DNA from: Natrinema soli
GTDB lineage: Archaea > Halobacteriota > Halobacteria > Halobacteriales > Natrialbaceae
Length of the DNA stretch: 20,598 nt
Assembly (NCBI RefSeq): GCF_028618695.1
Contig: NZ_JAQIVI010000418.1
Coordinates: 1-20,598, forward strand
Reading direction: 5' to 3'
The notes under the pieces were generated by a model. That model searched no databases. It worked only from the letters and a program-made list of their open reading frames with translations, and was not told the origin of the DNA. The translations under genes were made by a program, and so were the position numbers. Of this stretch, positions 7,298 through 14,256 are shown piece by piece; position 1 is the stretch's first letter; each line of letters starts with the position of its first letter.

Positions 7298-8422
7298 TCA
7301 ATCGAGCAGCTCTCGAGCGATCACCGTCTTCTGGATCTCAGTCGTCCCCTCGTAAATTTCGGTGATTTTGGCGTCGCGATAGAGCCGTTCGACCTCGCCC
7401 TCGGTGACGTAGCCGTAGCCGCCGTGGATCTGGACTGCCTCGTTCGTGACGAACATCGCCGCCTCGCTGGCGAAATATTTCGCCATGCTCGCCTCGAGCG
7501 CTGCGCTCCCCGCGGCCCGCTTCCGAGCGGCGTCTCGGGTCAGCAGGCGCGCAGCCCGGACTCGGGTCGCCATCTCGGCGAGTTTGTGCCGGATCGTCTG
7601 GATGTCCGAAATGGGGCCGCCGAACTGGTCTCGCTCCCGGCTGTAGGCCAGCGCCTCGTCGAGCGCACACTGTGCGAGGCCGACGGACTGGGCGGCGATG
7701 GCGATCCGACCGCCGGTGAGGATGTGAAACGCGGCCGAGAGCCCCTTCCCCTCCTCGGTCAACCGATTTTCGGCCGGAATCCGAACGTCGTCGAAGGTGA
7801 GGCTCGTGGTGTCGCTCGCGCGCAGACCGAGTTTGTCCTCTTTCTCGCCGACGGTCAGGCCGTCCACGTCGCCCGGGACGAGGAACTGCGTCACCGTCGA
7901 CGGATCGTCGCGATCGGTCTTCGCGAAGAGGATGTAGACGCCCGCGCGCTCGCCGTTCGTGATCCACTGCTTTTCGCCGTTGACGACGTATTCGTCGCCC
8001 TCGTGTCTCGCTTCTGTCGACATCTCCGCCGGATTCGAGCCCGCGTGTGGCTCCGAGAGCGCGAAGGCACCGACCGGCCGCCCGTCGGCCATCTCGGGCA
8101 GCCAGCGTTCCCGCTGGTCCTCGCTCCCGAACTCGGCGAGACAGGAGGTCGCGAGCGAGTGGACCGACAGCGCCGTTGCGACCGAGAGCATCCCGTACGC
8201 GACTTCCTTGTTGACCACGGCGGCCGTCACCGGATCCGCCTCGTAGCCGCCGTACTCCTCGGGGACCGTCAGCCCCGTCAGGTCGAGGTCGGCGAGGCCG
8301 TCCCAGACGGCTTCGGGGAACTCCTGCTCCCTGTCGGCCTCGAGCGCTGTCGGCCTGATCTCCTCGCTGGCGAACTCTCGGGCGGTCTCTCGGATCGCCG
8401 CCTGTTCGTCGGTGAGCGTCAT
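7298..8422 (-). CDS. Acyl-CoA dehydrogenase
   Basis: A 374-aa FAD flavoenzyme that oxidises an acyl-CoA to the 2,3-enoyl-CoA and passes electrons to ETF. It shows the N-terminal helical domain (TLTDEQAAIRETAREFASEE), the family signature GAFALSEPHAGSNPAEM, the beta domain (GEKQWITNGERAG), and the C-terminal helical domain with QTIRHKLAEMA, QIHGGYGY and the catalytic base Glu358 in IYEGTTEIQ, the short-/medium-chain position. I start at 8422 (MTLTDEQ), the usual family start; an in-frame ATG at 8449 adds nine unlikely residues. No ETF, thiolase or enoyl-CoA hydratase gene is nearby, so substrate chain length and pathway (fatty acid or branched-chain amino acid) cannot be inferred from context. 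Confidence 0.94.
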   Translation of the reverse strand: MTLTDEQAAIRETAREFASEEIRPTALEADREQEFPEAVWDGLADLDLTGLTVPEEYGGYEADPVTAAVVNKEVAYGMLSVATALSVHSLATSCLAEFGSEDQRERWLPEMADGRPVGAFALSEPHAGSNPAEMSTEARHEGDEYVVNGEKQWITNGERAGVYILFAKTDRDDPSTVTQFLVPGDVDGLTVGEKEDKLGLRASDTTSLTFDDVRIPAENRLTEEGKGLSAAFHILTGGRIAIAAQSVGLAQCALDEALAYSRERDQFGGPISDIQTIRHKLAEMATRVRAARLLTRDAARKRAAGSAALEASMAKYFASEAAMFVTNEAVQIHGGYGYVTEGEVERLYRDAKITEIYEGTTEIQKTVIARELLD

Positions 8423-8539
8423 ACCGACTCCCACGACGTCGTCACACAAAGGAACTCACGTCGAGCGGCCGGCGTCGCGGTCATCCCTCGGCTGCGAGAT
8501 GGGACGAGTCCGCCTCGAGTCTGCTTCGAGTCCGCCTCA

Positions 8540-8791
8540 AGAGACCAGTTCGAGGACTGGGAACGAGGGCTCACGGGCACGGCGACCACCTACGAGTTCG
8601 ACGGCGACACGTCCGAATTTACCGAGGTGTTCCTCTACGACAGCGAGGGCGACGCGGACGCCCTCAGCGACCACGCCGACTCCAACCGCGACGTCAGCGA
8701 TCGCTGGGCGACCCTCGAGGATTCCTCGATCGACGGAAGCGGGCGAACGCTGGTATTGAGCGGGACCGTGCGGACGCGGTCGCTCCTGTAG
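8540..8791 (+). pseudogene. Orphan C-terminal coding fragment, unknown family
   Basis: About 83 codons before the TAG at 8789-8791 have the acidic composition and high third-position GC of a real haloarchaeal gene: EDWERGLTGTATTYEFDG, then FTEVFLYDSEGDADAL, then SSIDGSGRTLVLSGTV. No ATG, GTG or convincing TTG is in frame in this part; the frame stays open upstream only because it runs antisense through the acyl-CoA dehydrogenase gene. I read it as the 3' relic of a gene whose 5' part was lost. An intact gene with a non-standard start is less likely. I do not recognise the family; the strand-rich pattern suggests a beta domain. Confidence 0.45.
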
Positions 8792-8804
8792 CCCGCCGTC
8801 CACC

Positions 8805-9716
8805 TCAGAGGACGTCTATTTTCTCGAGTCGGGAGCGCATCTCCCGTGCGGAGTCCTCGTCTTTCACCCGAAGCGGACTCCGCAGCGGGCCGGCGTCGAA
8901 GTCCCGCATTCTGAGCGCGGTTTTGACACCGGACATGTACGCGCCGCCGGTTTTGAACGCGTCTCGTACGTCGAATATTTCGCTCTGGAGTTCCCGCGCG
9001 CGTTCCTCGTCGCCAGCGTCGTAGGCCTCGTAACAGTCGACGACAAGTTCCGGGAAGACGTTCGCGACGGCGCTGACGGCTCCCGAGCAGCCGATTTCGA
9101 GGCCGGTGAAGATGAGCGAGTCCGACCCCGCGAGGAAGGTCAGATCGGGGTGGGCATCGATCGCCTGGGCGAGCCACGGTACGTCCTTGCTCGAGTCCTT
9201 GACGCCCGCGAGGGTGTCGATTTCAGCGAGGTCGGCCAGCGTCTCGAGCGACAGTTCGTTGCCGGTCTTGCTCGGGATGTGGTAGACGTAGACCGGGAGG
9301 TCGACGGCCTCGGCGACCCGGCGATAGTGCTCGAGGGCCCCCTCGCGGTCGAGCGGATAGTAGTACGGCGTCACGACGACGATACCGTCCGCACCGACGG
9401 ATTCGGCGTGTTCGGCGTGGGCGACGGTCCGGTAGGTACTGGGAGCGCCGACGCCGGCGATGACCGGCACGTCGTCACCGACTTCATCGACGACCGCCTC
9501 GACGATCCGGTCGCGCTCCGGGCCCGAGAGCAGCGGGAACTCGCCGTTGGTTCCGAGCGGAAAGACGCCGTGTACCCCGCGGTCGACGACGAAACGGGCG
9601 TGTGCAGCCGTCGTCTCGTAATCGACGGACTCGTCCTCCCGAAACGCGGTGACGGTCGGCGGGACGACGCCGCGAAGCGACAGCGGGTCGGCGGCGCCGG
9701 GATCGTGATTTGCCAT
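8805..9716 (-). CDS. DapA/N-acetylneuraminate-lyase family aldolase (KDG-aldolase-like)
   Basis: A 303-aa class I aldolase TIM barrel. The substrate loop is GTNGE (55-59), the proton-relay Tyr145 is in VYVYHIPSKTG, and the Schiff-base Lys173 is in AGVKDSS. True dihydrodipicolinate synthases usually have YNVPxRT at the Tyr; the HIPSKTG here is closer to sugar-acid aldolases such as 2-keto-3-deoxygluconate or related lyases, and no dapB is next to it. It could therefore be a KDG-type aldolase linked to the glucose genes at 12.4 kb, or a catabolic lyase for another sugar acid. I start at 9716 (MANHDPGAAD) rather than the in-frame ATG at 9743, because the family begins just before LRGVVPPTVTAF. 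The HTH regulator gene lies 114 nt upstream on the same strand. Confidence 0.85.
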   Translation of the reverse strand: MANHDPGAADPLSLRGVVPPTVTAFREDESVDYETTAAHARFVVDRGVHGVFPLGTNGEFPLLSGPERDRIVEAVVDEVGDDVPVIAGVGAPSTYRTVAHAEHAESVGADGIVVVTPYYYPLDREGALEHYRRVAEAVDLPVYVYHIPSKTGNELSLETLADLAEIDTLAGVKDSSKDVPWLAQAIDAHPDLTFLAGSDSLIFTGLEIGCSGAVSAVANVFPELVVDCYEAYDAGDEERARELQSEIFDVRDAFKTGGAYMSGVKTALRMRDFDAGPLRSPLRVKDEDSAREMRSRLEKIDVL

Positions 9717-9720
9717 GCGA

Positions 9721-9733
9721 CCCACTCCGTGGG
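9721..9733 (-). promoter_or_regulatory. Short inverted repeat at the aldolase start
   Basis: CCCAC-TCC-GTGGG is a perfect 5-bp stem with a 3-nt loop, four nucleotides upstream of the start codon at 9716. A run of six T on the minus strand (9742-9747) lies just upstream and may end the HTH transcript. The repeat could be an operator or a small hairpin at the 5' end of the mRNA. Confidence 0.3.
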
Positions 9734-9830
9734 GGACGGTCAAAAAACGCCTGCTACCGCGACTCGCTCGGCGGCTCGAATAGCCATCGATCGCCGAACA
9801 CCAGCGAGCGACGCTCGCCGACCTCGAGCG

Positions 9831-10511
9831 TCAGTCCGGCGTCGCCATCTCTCCCGATGGGTTGTCCAACTGCTCGCCCGCGAGGACGCGGTTCGCCCGA
9901 CGGAGCCGCTCGGAGAGCGCCTGATGAGAGATGTCGAGTTCGTTCGCGAGCTCCTCGAGCGAGATCTCGCGCGGCACGTCGTAGTAGCCCTGGCGATAGG
10001 CTTCAGCGATCGCCTCCTGCTGGGGCTCGGTCAGCGCCGCCGTCGTCTCGAGTTCCTCGTCCTGACCGGCCTCGACCATGCGTCTGATATCGACCCGGAC
10101 GCCGCAGTCCTCGATGGCCGAGACGGCGTCCGAAAGCTCCTCGCGGTGGGGGAAGAGGAGCCGAAGCGTCCACTGACCGTCGGTCACTTGCGCGTCGAGA
10201 ACCGTGCCGCCGTCGGTGTAGACGCACTGACAGACGGACTCGACATCCGCCGCGTACTTCAACCGGTAGAACAGCTTGCCGTCCTCGGTGTTCTCGAGCA
10301 ATTGTCGGTGTTCGGCGACGGTCGGATCTGACTCGAGGGCGTTCTCGAGTTCGTCATGGCCGACATTCGAGAACCAGACGAGCGGGACGGTCCGGGTCGG
10401 CCCTTCCGCGACGACGCTTTCGACGCGGACGTCGAGGGCCGGTAGTTGCTGGAGGGTCTCTGCGAGTGCGAACTCGTCCGTCGAAAGCGAAAGTTCTGCG
10501 ATCGTCGTCAT
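9831..10511 (-). CDS. Bacterio-opsin-activator-type HTH transcriptional regulator
   Basis: A 226-aa protein of the Bat/HTH-10 group. The first ~150 residues form the haloarchaeal N-terminal module (TIAELSLSTDEFALAETLQQ, then VPLVWFSN, then LRLLFPHREELSDAVSAIED) thought to sense a signal. The C-terminal HTH-10 domain is unmistakable: LTEPQQEAIAEAYRQGYYDV, PREISLEELANELDISHQAL, SERLRRANRVL, about residues 160-212. The effector is unknown. It precedes the aldolase gene on the same strand and is a likely local regulator of it. Two cysteines two residues apart (CQC, ~94-96) are a visible oddity. A 29-codon frame ends inside its start codon (see 10508-10597). Confidence 0.9.
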   Translation of the reverse strand: MTTIAELSLSTDEFALAETLQQLPALDVRVESVVAEGPTRTVPLVWFSNVGHDELENALESDPTVAEHRQLLENTEDGKLFYRLKYAADVESVCQCVYTDGGTVLDAQVTDGQWTLRLLFPHREELSDAVSAIEDCGVRVDIRRMVEAGQDEELETTAALTEPQQEAIAEAYRQGYYDVPREISLEELANELDISHQALSERLRRANRVLAGEQLDNPSGEMATPD

Positions 10512-10597
10512 TGGTGGGTCACCTCGTAGCGCTGGCTCGAGTCCGGTCGGTGAACGACGCCGCTGTCGTAGTGGTGCTGGGACTCGATTCGTCTCAT
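10508..10597 (-). CDS. Possible 29-aa leader peptide, overlapping the HTH gene start
   Basis: A short frame, MRRIESQHHYDSGVVHRPDS then SQRYEVTHQ, whose TGA overlaps the ATG of the HTH gene (ATGA, 10508-10511). Its codon use is typical of the genome. It could be a coupled leader ORF, or just the 5' leader of the HTH gene: a TATA-like ATACTTAT (10596-10603 region, minus strand) would start transcription near 10570, inside this frame. The two readings exclude each other. No family recognised. Confidence 0.3.
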   Translation of the reverse strand: MRRIESQHHYDSGVVHRPDSSQRYEVTHQ

Positions 10598-10884
10598 AAG
10601 TATCCAGCCGATCCGCTCGGTGTCGTCGCGAACGCCTCGCCCGTAGCGGCTGTGAGGCCGCCGTCGACAGTACGCTCGCTCGGATCGTGCTGCTAGAAGA
10701 AACGACTCGGATACGGTTGATGAGCGGGCCTTTGTATTCCGGCCGTTTAAGGGAGTGAGTCGCGCCTGACGACGGTCAGAATCGCGTGACGGAACTGGAA
10801 TTTCGACGGTATCGATCGACGGCAATTTCGAACGGATGGCAGTTCGGATCGGGTGTCACTGCACGCGCGAAACGGGCCGATCGA
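10598..10884. other. Intergenic stretch between the HTH and HAD genes
   Basis: 287 nt with no supported gene. On the minus strand there are two weak TATA-like sites, GAATACAAAGG (around 10730-10740) and CTTAAACGG (around 10743-10751), either of which could start a longer transcript into the HTH gene. A minus-strand frame opening at 10825 runs through to 10508, but its upstream part has poor codon use and no recognisable motif. Confidence 0.4.
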
Positions 10885-12207
10885 TCACCCGAGACGGGCC
10901 AGCCGATTGAGCGCGTACACCGTCCGGAGCACGTCGACGCTCTTCCCGCGATCGAAGACGAGTTCGTCCGTCTCGAGAACGTGCTGGAAGGTCTCCTGAG
11001 AGGCGTGTTCCGGGGCGGCCGCGATCCCGGCGTCGTTGTCGGCGACCCATTCCATCACGCGCAGATCGCTCTTGGAGTCGCCCATCACGAGCGCGAAGGG
11101 GTCCTCGACTCCGAGCACGTCGAGCGCGCGTTCGACGCCCACCACCTTGTTCAGTTCGAGGCTGCCGATCTCGGCCGCGTCGGCCTCGTAGTAGGCGACG
11201 TCGATCCGCTCGAGCGCGGTCACGAGCCGGTCGGGGACGTCGTCGGTCGCGAGGTCGGGGTACCCCCCTTCGCCCTCGAGGACCGCTCTGATCTCGGGGT
11301 CCTGCCCAGCGTAGAAGGCGCGAGTCCAGTCGGTGATCGTTTCGTCGCCGAGCCTCGGTTCACCCTCGCCATCGGCGGCCGAACTCCCGTTTTCATCGCT
11401 CATCCCGTCGCCCCGCTCGAGCATCCGACCGACGGCGTCGGCGAGCAGATCGATGAGATAGACCAGCGCCTCGTCGATGATTTCGCGGGCGTCCGCGGAC
11501 CCGGTTTCGTAGTTGGGCTTCATCGTGACGTTAAACTCGTTGCCCTGGAGGTGACAGCCCCGACGGAGTCCCTCGGGCGCCTCGGGGAGGACGCGCGACC
11601 GGACGTCGTCGAAGACGGTCCGAATGGACTCGTCGAGGTCCTCGTAGAGCAACTGCTTCGTGTCCGCGCCGTGGCCCGGCGTGAACACGCCCGTTCCCGC
11701 CTCGTAGACGATCGAGAGGTTCCCCGAGTGGACGATCTCGCTGCCCAGCCCCTGAATCGCGAAGCCCTTGACGTTCTCGAGGGTCTGGCCCGTACAGATG
11801 ACGATCGGGACGCCGGCCTCGTGGAACTCCGTCAAGAGGTGCAGCGTCTCCCGGGGAATCTCGTTGTCCGTTCCGCCGGCGGAGCGCAGCGTCTCGTCGA
11901 CGTCGAGCACGAGGACGTTCACCGCGCGGCCGTACTTCGCCTCGAGATCGAGCGCGGTGAAGGCCTGATCGCGAGTCGCTCGGGCGGCGATCTCCGCGAA
12001 CGTCTCGCCGGCCGCGAACGCCGACCGGATCTCGTCCTTGCGATCCTCGAGTTCCTCGGTCGCCTCCTGCCAGTGCTCGAGCGCGACTCTGGAGTCGACC
12101 GCCGGGAAGACGTCGACGAACTCCTGGTACTCCCGCAGCGTCGCCGTGTCGTGCTCGTCGTAGAGCCGATAGACGAGATCGTATCGTTCCATGTGGGCTA
12201 CAGGCAT
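10885..12207 (-). CDS. Large HAD-superfamily hydrolase with a C2-type cap
   Basis: A 440-aa protein. The first ~95 residues are a helical, charged module (YDLVYRLYDEHDTATLREYQ, then WQEATEELEDRKDEIRSAF). The HAD core follows: motif I DVDETL (Asp102, Asp104), motif II Thr139 in VICTGQT, motif III near LELNKVVGVERAL, motif IV GDSKSDL. The layout with a large cap between motifs II and III matches the sucrose-phosphatase/archaeal phosphoglycolate phosphatase/Cof branch. The cap carries a low-complexity acidic insert (DGMSDENGSSAADGEGEP) that looks like a disordered halophilic loop. Substrate unknown. The ATG five codons downstream (12192) is an equally good start. Divergent from gdh, with a 198-nt shared upstream region. 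Confidence 0.82.
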   Translation of the reverse strand: MPVAHMERYDLVYRLYDEHDTATLREYQEFVDVFPAVDSRVALEHWQEATEELEDRKDEIRSAFAAGETFAEIAARATRDQAFTALDLEAKYGRAVNVLVLDVDETLRSAGGTDNEIPRETLHLLTEFHEAGVPIVICTGQTLENVKGFAIQGLGSEIVHSGNLSIVYEAGTGVFTPGHGADTKQLLYEDLDESIRTVFDDVRSRVLPEAPEGLRRGCHLQGNEFNVTMKPNYETGSADAREIIDEALVYLIDLLADAVGRMLERGDGMSDENGSSAADGEGEPRLGDETITDWTRAFYAGQDPEIRAVLEGEGGYPDLATDDVPDRLVTALERIDVAYYEADAAEIGSLELNKVVGVERALDVLGVEDPFALVMGDSKSDLRVMEWVADNDAGIAAAPEHASQETFQHVLETDELVFDRGKSVDVLRTVYALNRLARLG

Positions 12208-12235
12208 GGGCGGACGGAAAACCGTTTCCGGTTGC

Positions 12236-12295
12236 GGTCGCGGTCGTTCTGGTCGCGGTCATTTCGGTCGCGGTCGTTCCGATCGTAGTCAGTTC
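12236..12295. repeat. 15-bp tandem repeat, four units
   Basis: Four consecutive 15-bp units: GGTCGCGGTCGTTCT (12236-12250), GGTCGCGGTCATTTC (12251-12265), GGTCGCGGTCGTTCC (12266-12280) and a diverged GATCGTAGTCAGTTC (12281-12295). They sit in the gap between the divergent HAD and gdh genes. The HAD reading frame has a stop inside them (12259-12261), so they are not part of that protein. Confidence 0.85.
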
Positions 12296-12334
12296 GCCGC
12301 CCGAGCGATCCCGGCCGGGCGGTCCCACGTCCCC

Positions 12335-12380
12335 GATATCCGAACATATCGATATTTACTCGAGTAGGAATAAATATTTA
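12335..12380 (+). promoter_or_regulatory. gdh promoter with nested palindromes
   Basis: The AT-rich TATA region TAAATATTTA (12371-12380) is 26-35 nt upstream of the gdh ATG. Just upstream are GATATC (12335-12340), the perfect 10-bp palindromes ATATCGATAT (12346-12355) and TACTCGAGTA (12357-12366), and an inverted repeat ATATTTA (12352-12358)/TAAATAT (12371-12377) that spans the BRE/TATA region. This is where a sugar-responsive regulator such as GfcR could bind, but no known site is demonstrated by the sequence. Confidence 0.6.
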
Positions 12381-12405
12381 ACATCACGGTTCCTACCGGG
12401 AGACA

Positions 12406-13530
12406 ATGAAAGCCATCGCAGTCCGGCCCGGAGCGGGGAGCCCGGAGGTCGTCGACCAACCCGTTCCGGAACCCGCTCCCGGCGAAGCGCTCGTGCGGAT
12501 CTGTCGCGTCGGGATCGACGGGACCGATTACGAGGTCATCGAGGGGAGCCACGGCGGCGTTCCGGACGGAGACGACCGGCTGATCCTCGGACACGAGGCC
12601 GTCGGCGTCGTCGAAGACGCGAACGGAACCGCCCTCGAGCACGGACAGTACGTCGTCCCGACCGTGCGACGGCCGCCAGCGGGCGTCGAGACGAACGACT
12701 ACTTCGAGCGCGGCGAGCCCGACATGGCCCCCGAAGGAGAGTACGTCGAACGCGGCATCGTCGGCGCACACGGCTTCATGGCGGAGTACATCACGAGTCC
12801 GTACGATTGTCTCGTTCCGATTTCCGCCGAACTGGCTCCGTGGGGCTTTCTCGTGGAACCGATCAGCATTACCGAAAAGGCGATCGAACACGCTCGCGCA
12901 ACGCGCTCGGCGTTCGACTGGCGGCCCGAATCCGCGCTCGTCCTCGGCACCGGCTCACTGGGGCTGTTGACCGTCGCGATGTTCGCGGAGACGCTCGACT
13001 ACGAGCGAATCTACTGTCTCGGGCGGACGGATCGACCGCACCCGACGATCGACATCGTGGAGCGACTCGGCGCGACTTACATCGACTCCCGCGAGACGCC
13101 GGTCTCCGAGATCGCAGGCGCGTACGAGCCGATGGACGTCGTCTACGAAGCGACCGGCTACGCGAAACACGCCTTCGAATCGATCGACGCGCTCGCCCCC
13201 AACGGCGTCGCCGCCCTGCTCGGCGTCCCCACCGACTGGTCGTTCGAAGTCGACGGCGGCCGACTACACCGCGACCTCGTGTTGCACAACAAAGCGCTGG
13301 TCGGCAGCGTCAACTCCAACCGCCGTCACTTCGAGCGGGCCGTCGACACGCTCTCGAGCCTTCCAGACTGGGTGCTCGAGTCGGTCGTGACCGGGGTCCA
13401 CGGCCTCGAGGCGGTCGATCGGGCGTTCCCGGAGGCGACCGCGCGCGTCGCGGCAGCCGGCCGCGCGTCGACGGCGGCTTCGGATGACGACACGACTATA
13501 AAAACGGCGGTCGAATTCACAGGTATATGA
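12406..13530 (+). CDS. gdh: Glucose 1-dehydrogenase (NAD(P)+), zinc MDR family
   Basis: A 374-aa medium-chain dehydrogenase oxidising beta-D-glucose to gluconolactone, first step of the semi-phosphorylative Entner-Doudoroff pathway. It follows the Haloferax mediterranei enzyme closely: MKAIAV start, GIDGTDYEVI with Asp38 in the catalytic-zinc position, GHEAVGVV with His63/Glu64, VPTVRRPP, RGIVGAHGFMAEY, FLVEPISITEKA with the Glu ligand, Rossmann motif GTGSLGLLTVAM, and NKALVGSVNS. The usual C-terminus (a short acidic run then TTIKTAVEF) is preceded here by ~16 extra residues, PEATARVAAAGRASTAA, encoded by GC-rich DNA with a 9-bp direct repeat. Its TGA overlaps the gfcR ATG. Confidence 0.96.
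   Translation: MKAIAVRPGAGSPEVVDQPVPEPAPGEALVRICRVGIDGTDYEVIEGSHGGVPDGDDRLILGHEAVGVVEDANGTALEHGQYVVPTVRRPPAGVETNDYFERGEPDMAPEGEYVERGIVGAHGFMAEYITSPYDCLVPISAELAPWGFLVEPISITEKAIEHARATRSAFDWRPESALVLGTGSLGLLTVAMFAETLDYERIYCLGRTDRPHPTIDIVERLGATYIDSRETPVSEIAGAYEPMDVVYEATGYAKHAFESIDALAPNGVAALLGVPTDWSFEVDGGRLHRDLVLHNKALVGSVNSNRRHFERAVDTLSSLPDWVLESVVTGVHGLEAVDRAFPEATARVAAAGRASTAASDDDTTIKTAVEFTGI
13497..13504 (+). promoter_or_regulatory. Possible internal promoter for gfcR
   Basis: TATAAAAA inside the last codons of gdh is centred about 26 nt upstream of the gfcR ATG at 13527, the right distance for a leaderless start. It coincides with the conserved Gdh codons for TIKT, so selection on protein may explain it. 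Confidence 0.4.
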
Positions 13531-14186
13531 AAAACGTCGACGACCTGATCGAGAGCGCGGCCGAGCTCGCAGATCGCGGTCTCTCGAAGGGCGAGATCGC
13601 GGACGAGCTGAACGTCTCCCGAGAGACCGCGAGCTGGCTCGTCGAGCGCAGCGGAACGACCCCACAGGCGACCGAACAATCGTCCCAGCGAACCGACGAA
13701 ACCCCCGGTGCGAGCGGCCCACAGGACATCCACGTCGACTGGTCCGCGATCGGCCGGGACAGCAAACGGATGAGCGCCATCGCCTCGGCGATGGCCGACA
13801 TGCTCGCCAAACACGGCGAAGCCGTGGATCTGACGATCGGCATCGAGAAAGCCGGCGGCCCGATCGCGACGCTGGTCGCCCGCGAACTCGAGACCGATCT
13901 CGGGACCTATACCCCCGCGAAACACCAGTGGGAGGAAGGCGATATCGAGGACCTCGGCGGAACGTTCTCCAGGAACTTCGCCGGTATCCGCGATCGGGAA
14001 TGTTACATCGTCGACGATACCATCACCAGCGGCACCACCATGCGCGAGACGATCGAGGCGATCCGCGCCGAGGGCGGCAAACCGCTCGCCTGCGTCGTCA
14101 TCGCCGACAAACAGGGCCTCGAGGAACTCGAGGGCGTCCCCGTCTACTCGCTCTTGCAGGTCATCAGCGTCGGCAAGGACGACTAG
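13527..14186 (+). CDS. gfcR: Transcriptional regulator GfcR (PRTase-like)
   Basis: A 219-aa protein with an N-terminal helix-turn-helix (~1-42: LIESAAELADRGLSKGEIAD, ELNVSRETASWLV), a variable Ser/Thr/Gln linker (~43-66) and a phosphoribosyltransferase-like domain whose PRPP loop IVDDTITSGTT is intact (161-171). These proteins were long annotated as orotate phosphoribosyltransferase-like; in Haloferax volcanii GfcR is known as the activator of glucose and fructose degradation genes. It overlaps gdh by 4 nt (ATGA), an arrangement that ties the regulator to the pathway's first enzyme. It is convergent with tfb. Confidence 0.95.
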   Translation: MKNVDDLIESAAELADRGLSKGEIADELNVSRETASWLVERSGTTPQATEQSSQRTDETPGASGPQDIHVDWSAIGRDSKRMSAIASAMADMLAKHGEAVDLTIGIEKAGGPIATLVARELETDLGTYTPAKHQWEEGDIEDLGGTFSRNFAGIRDRECYIVDDTITSGTTMRETIEAIRAEGGKPLACVVIADKQGLEELEGVPVYSLLQVISVGKDD

Positions 14187-14256
14187 CCGGCGACGCGGTC
14201 GCTGGACCGAATACGCGATGCGATAAAATCGAGAGGGATACCGAGTTCGCCGTCGG

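Noticed and set aside
7238..8449. Long plus-strand frame opposite the acyl-CoA dehydrogenase gene
   Set aside because: Antisense shadow of a gene with full catalytic motifs. Only the part after 8540 has independent coding character and is listed as a fragment.
10786..12288. A 500-codon plus-strand frame
   Set aside because: Antisense to the large HAD gene; its Arg/Ser-rich end is just the translation of the 15-bp tandem repeat.
12289..12891. Minus-strand frame of 200 codons across the gdh 5' end
   Set aside because: Antisense to the conserved N-terminal part of gdh and running through its promoter.
13527..14186. Reading the PRTase-domain protein as orotate phosphoribosyltransferase (pyrE)
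   Set aside because: It has an N-terminal HTH and sits in an overlap with gdh, the GfcR arrangement; the enzyme role is the older annotation.
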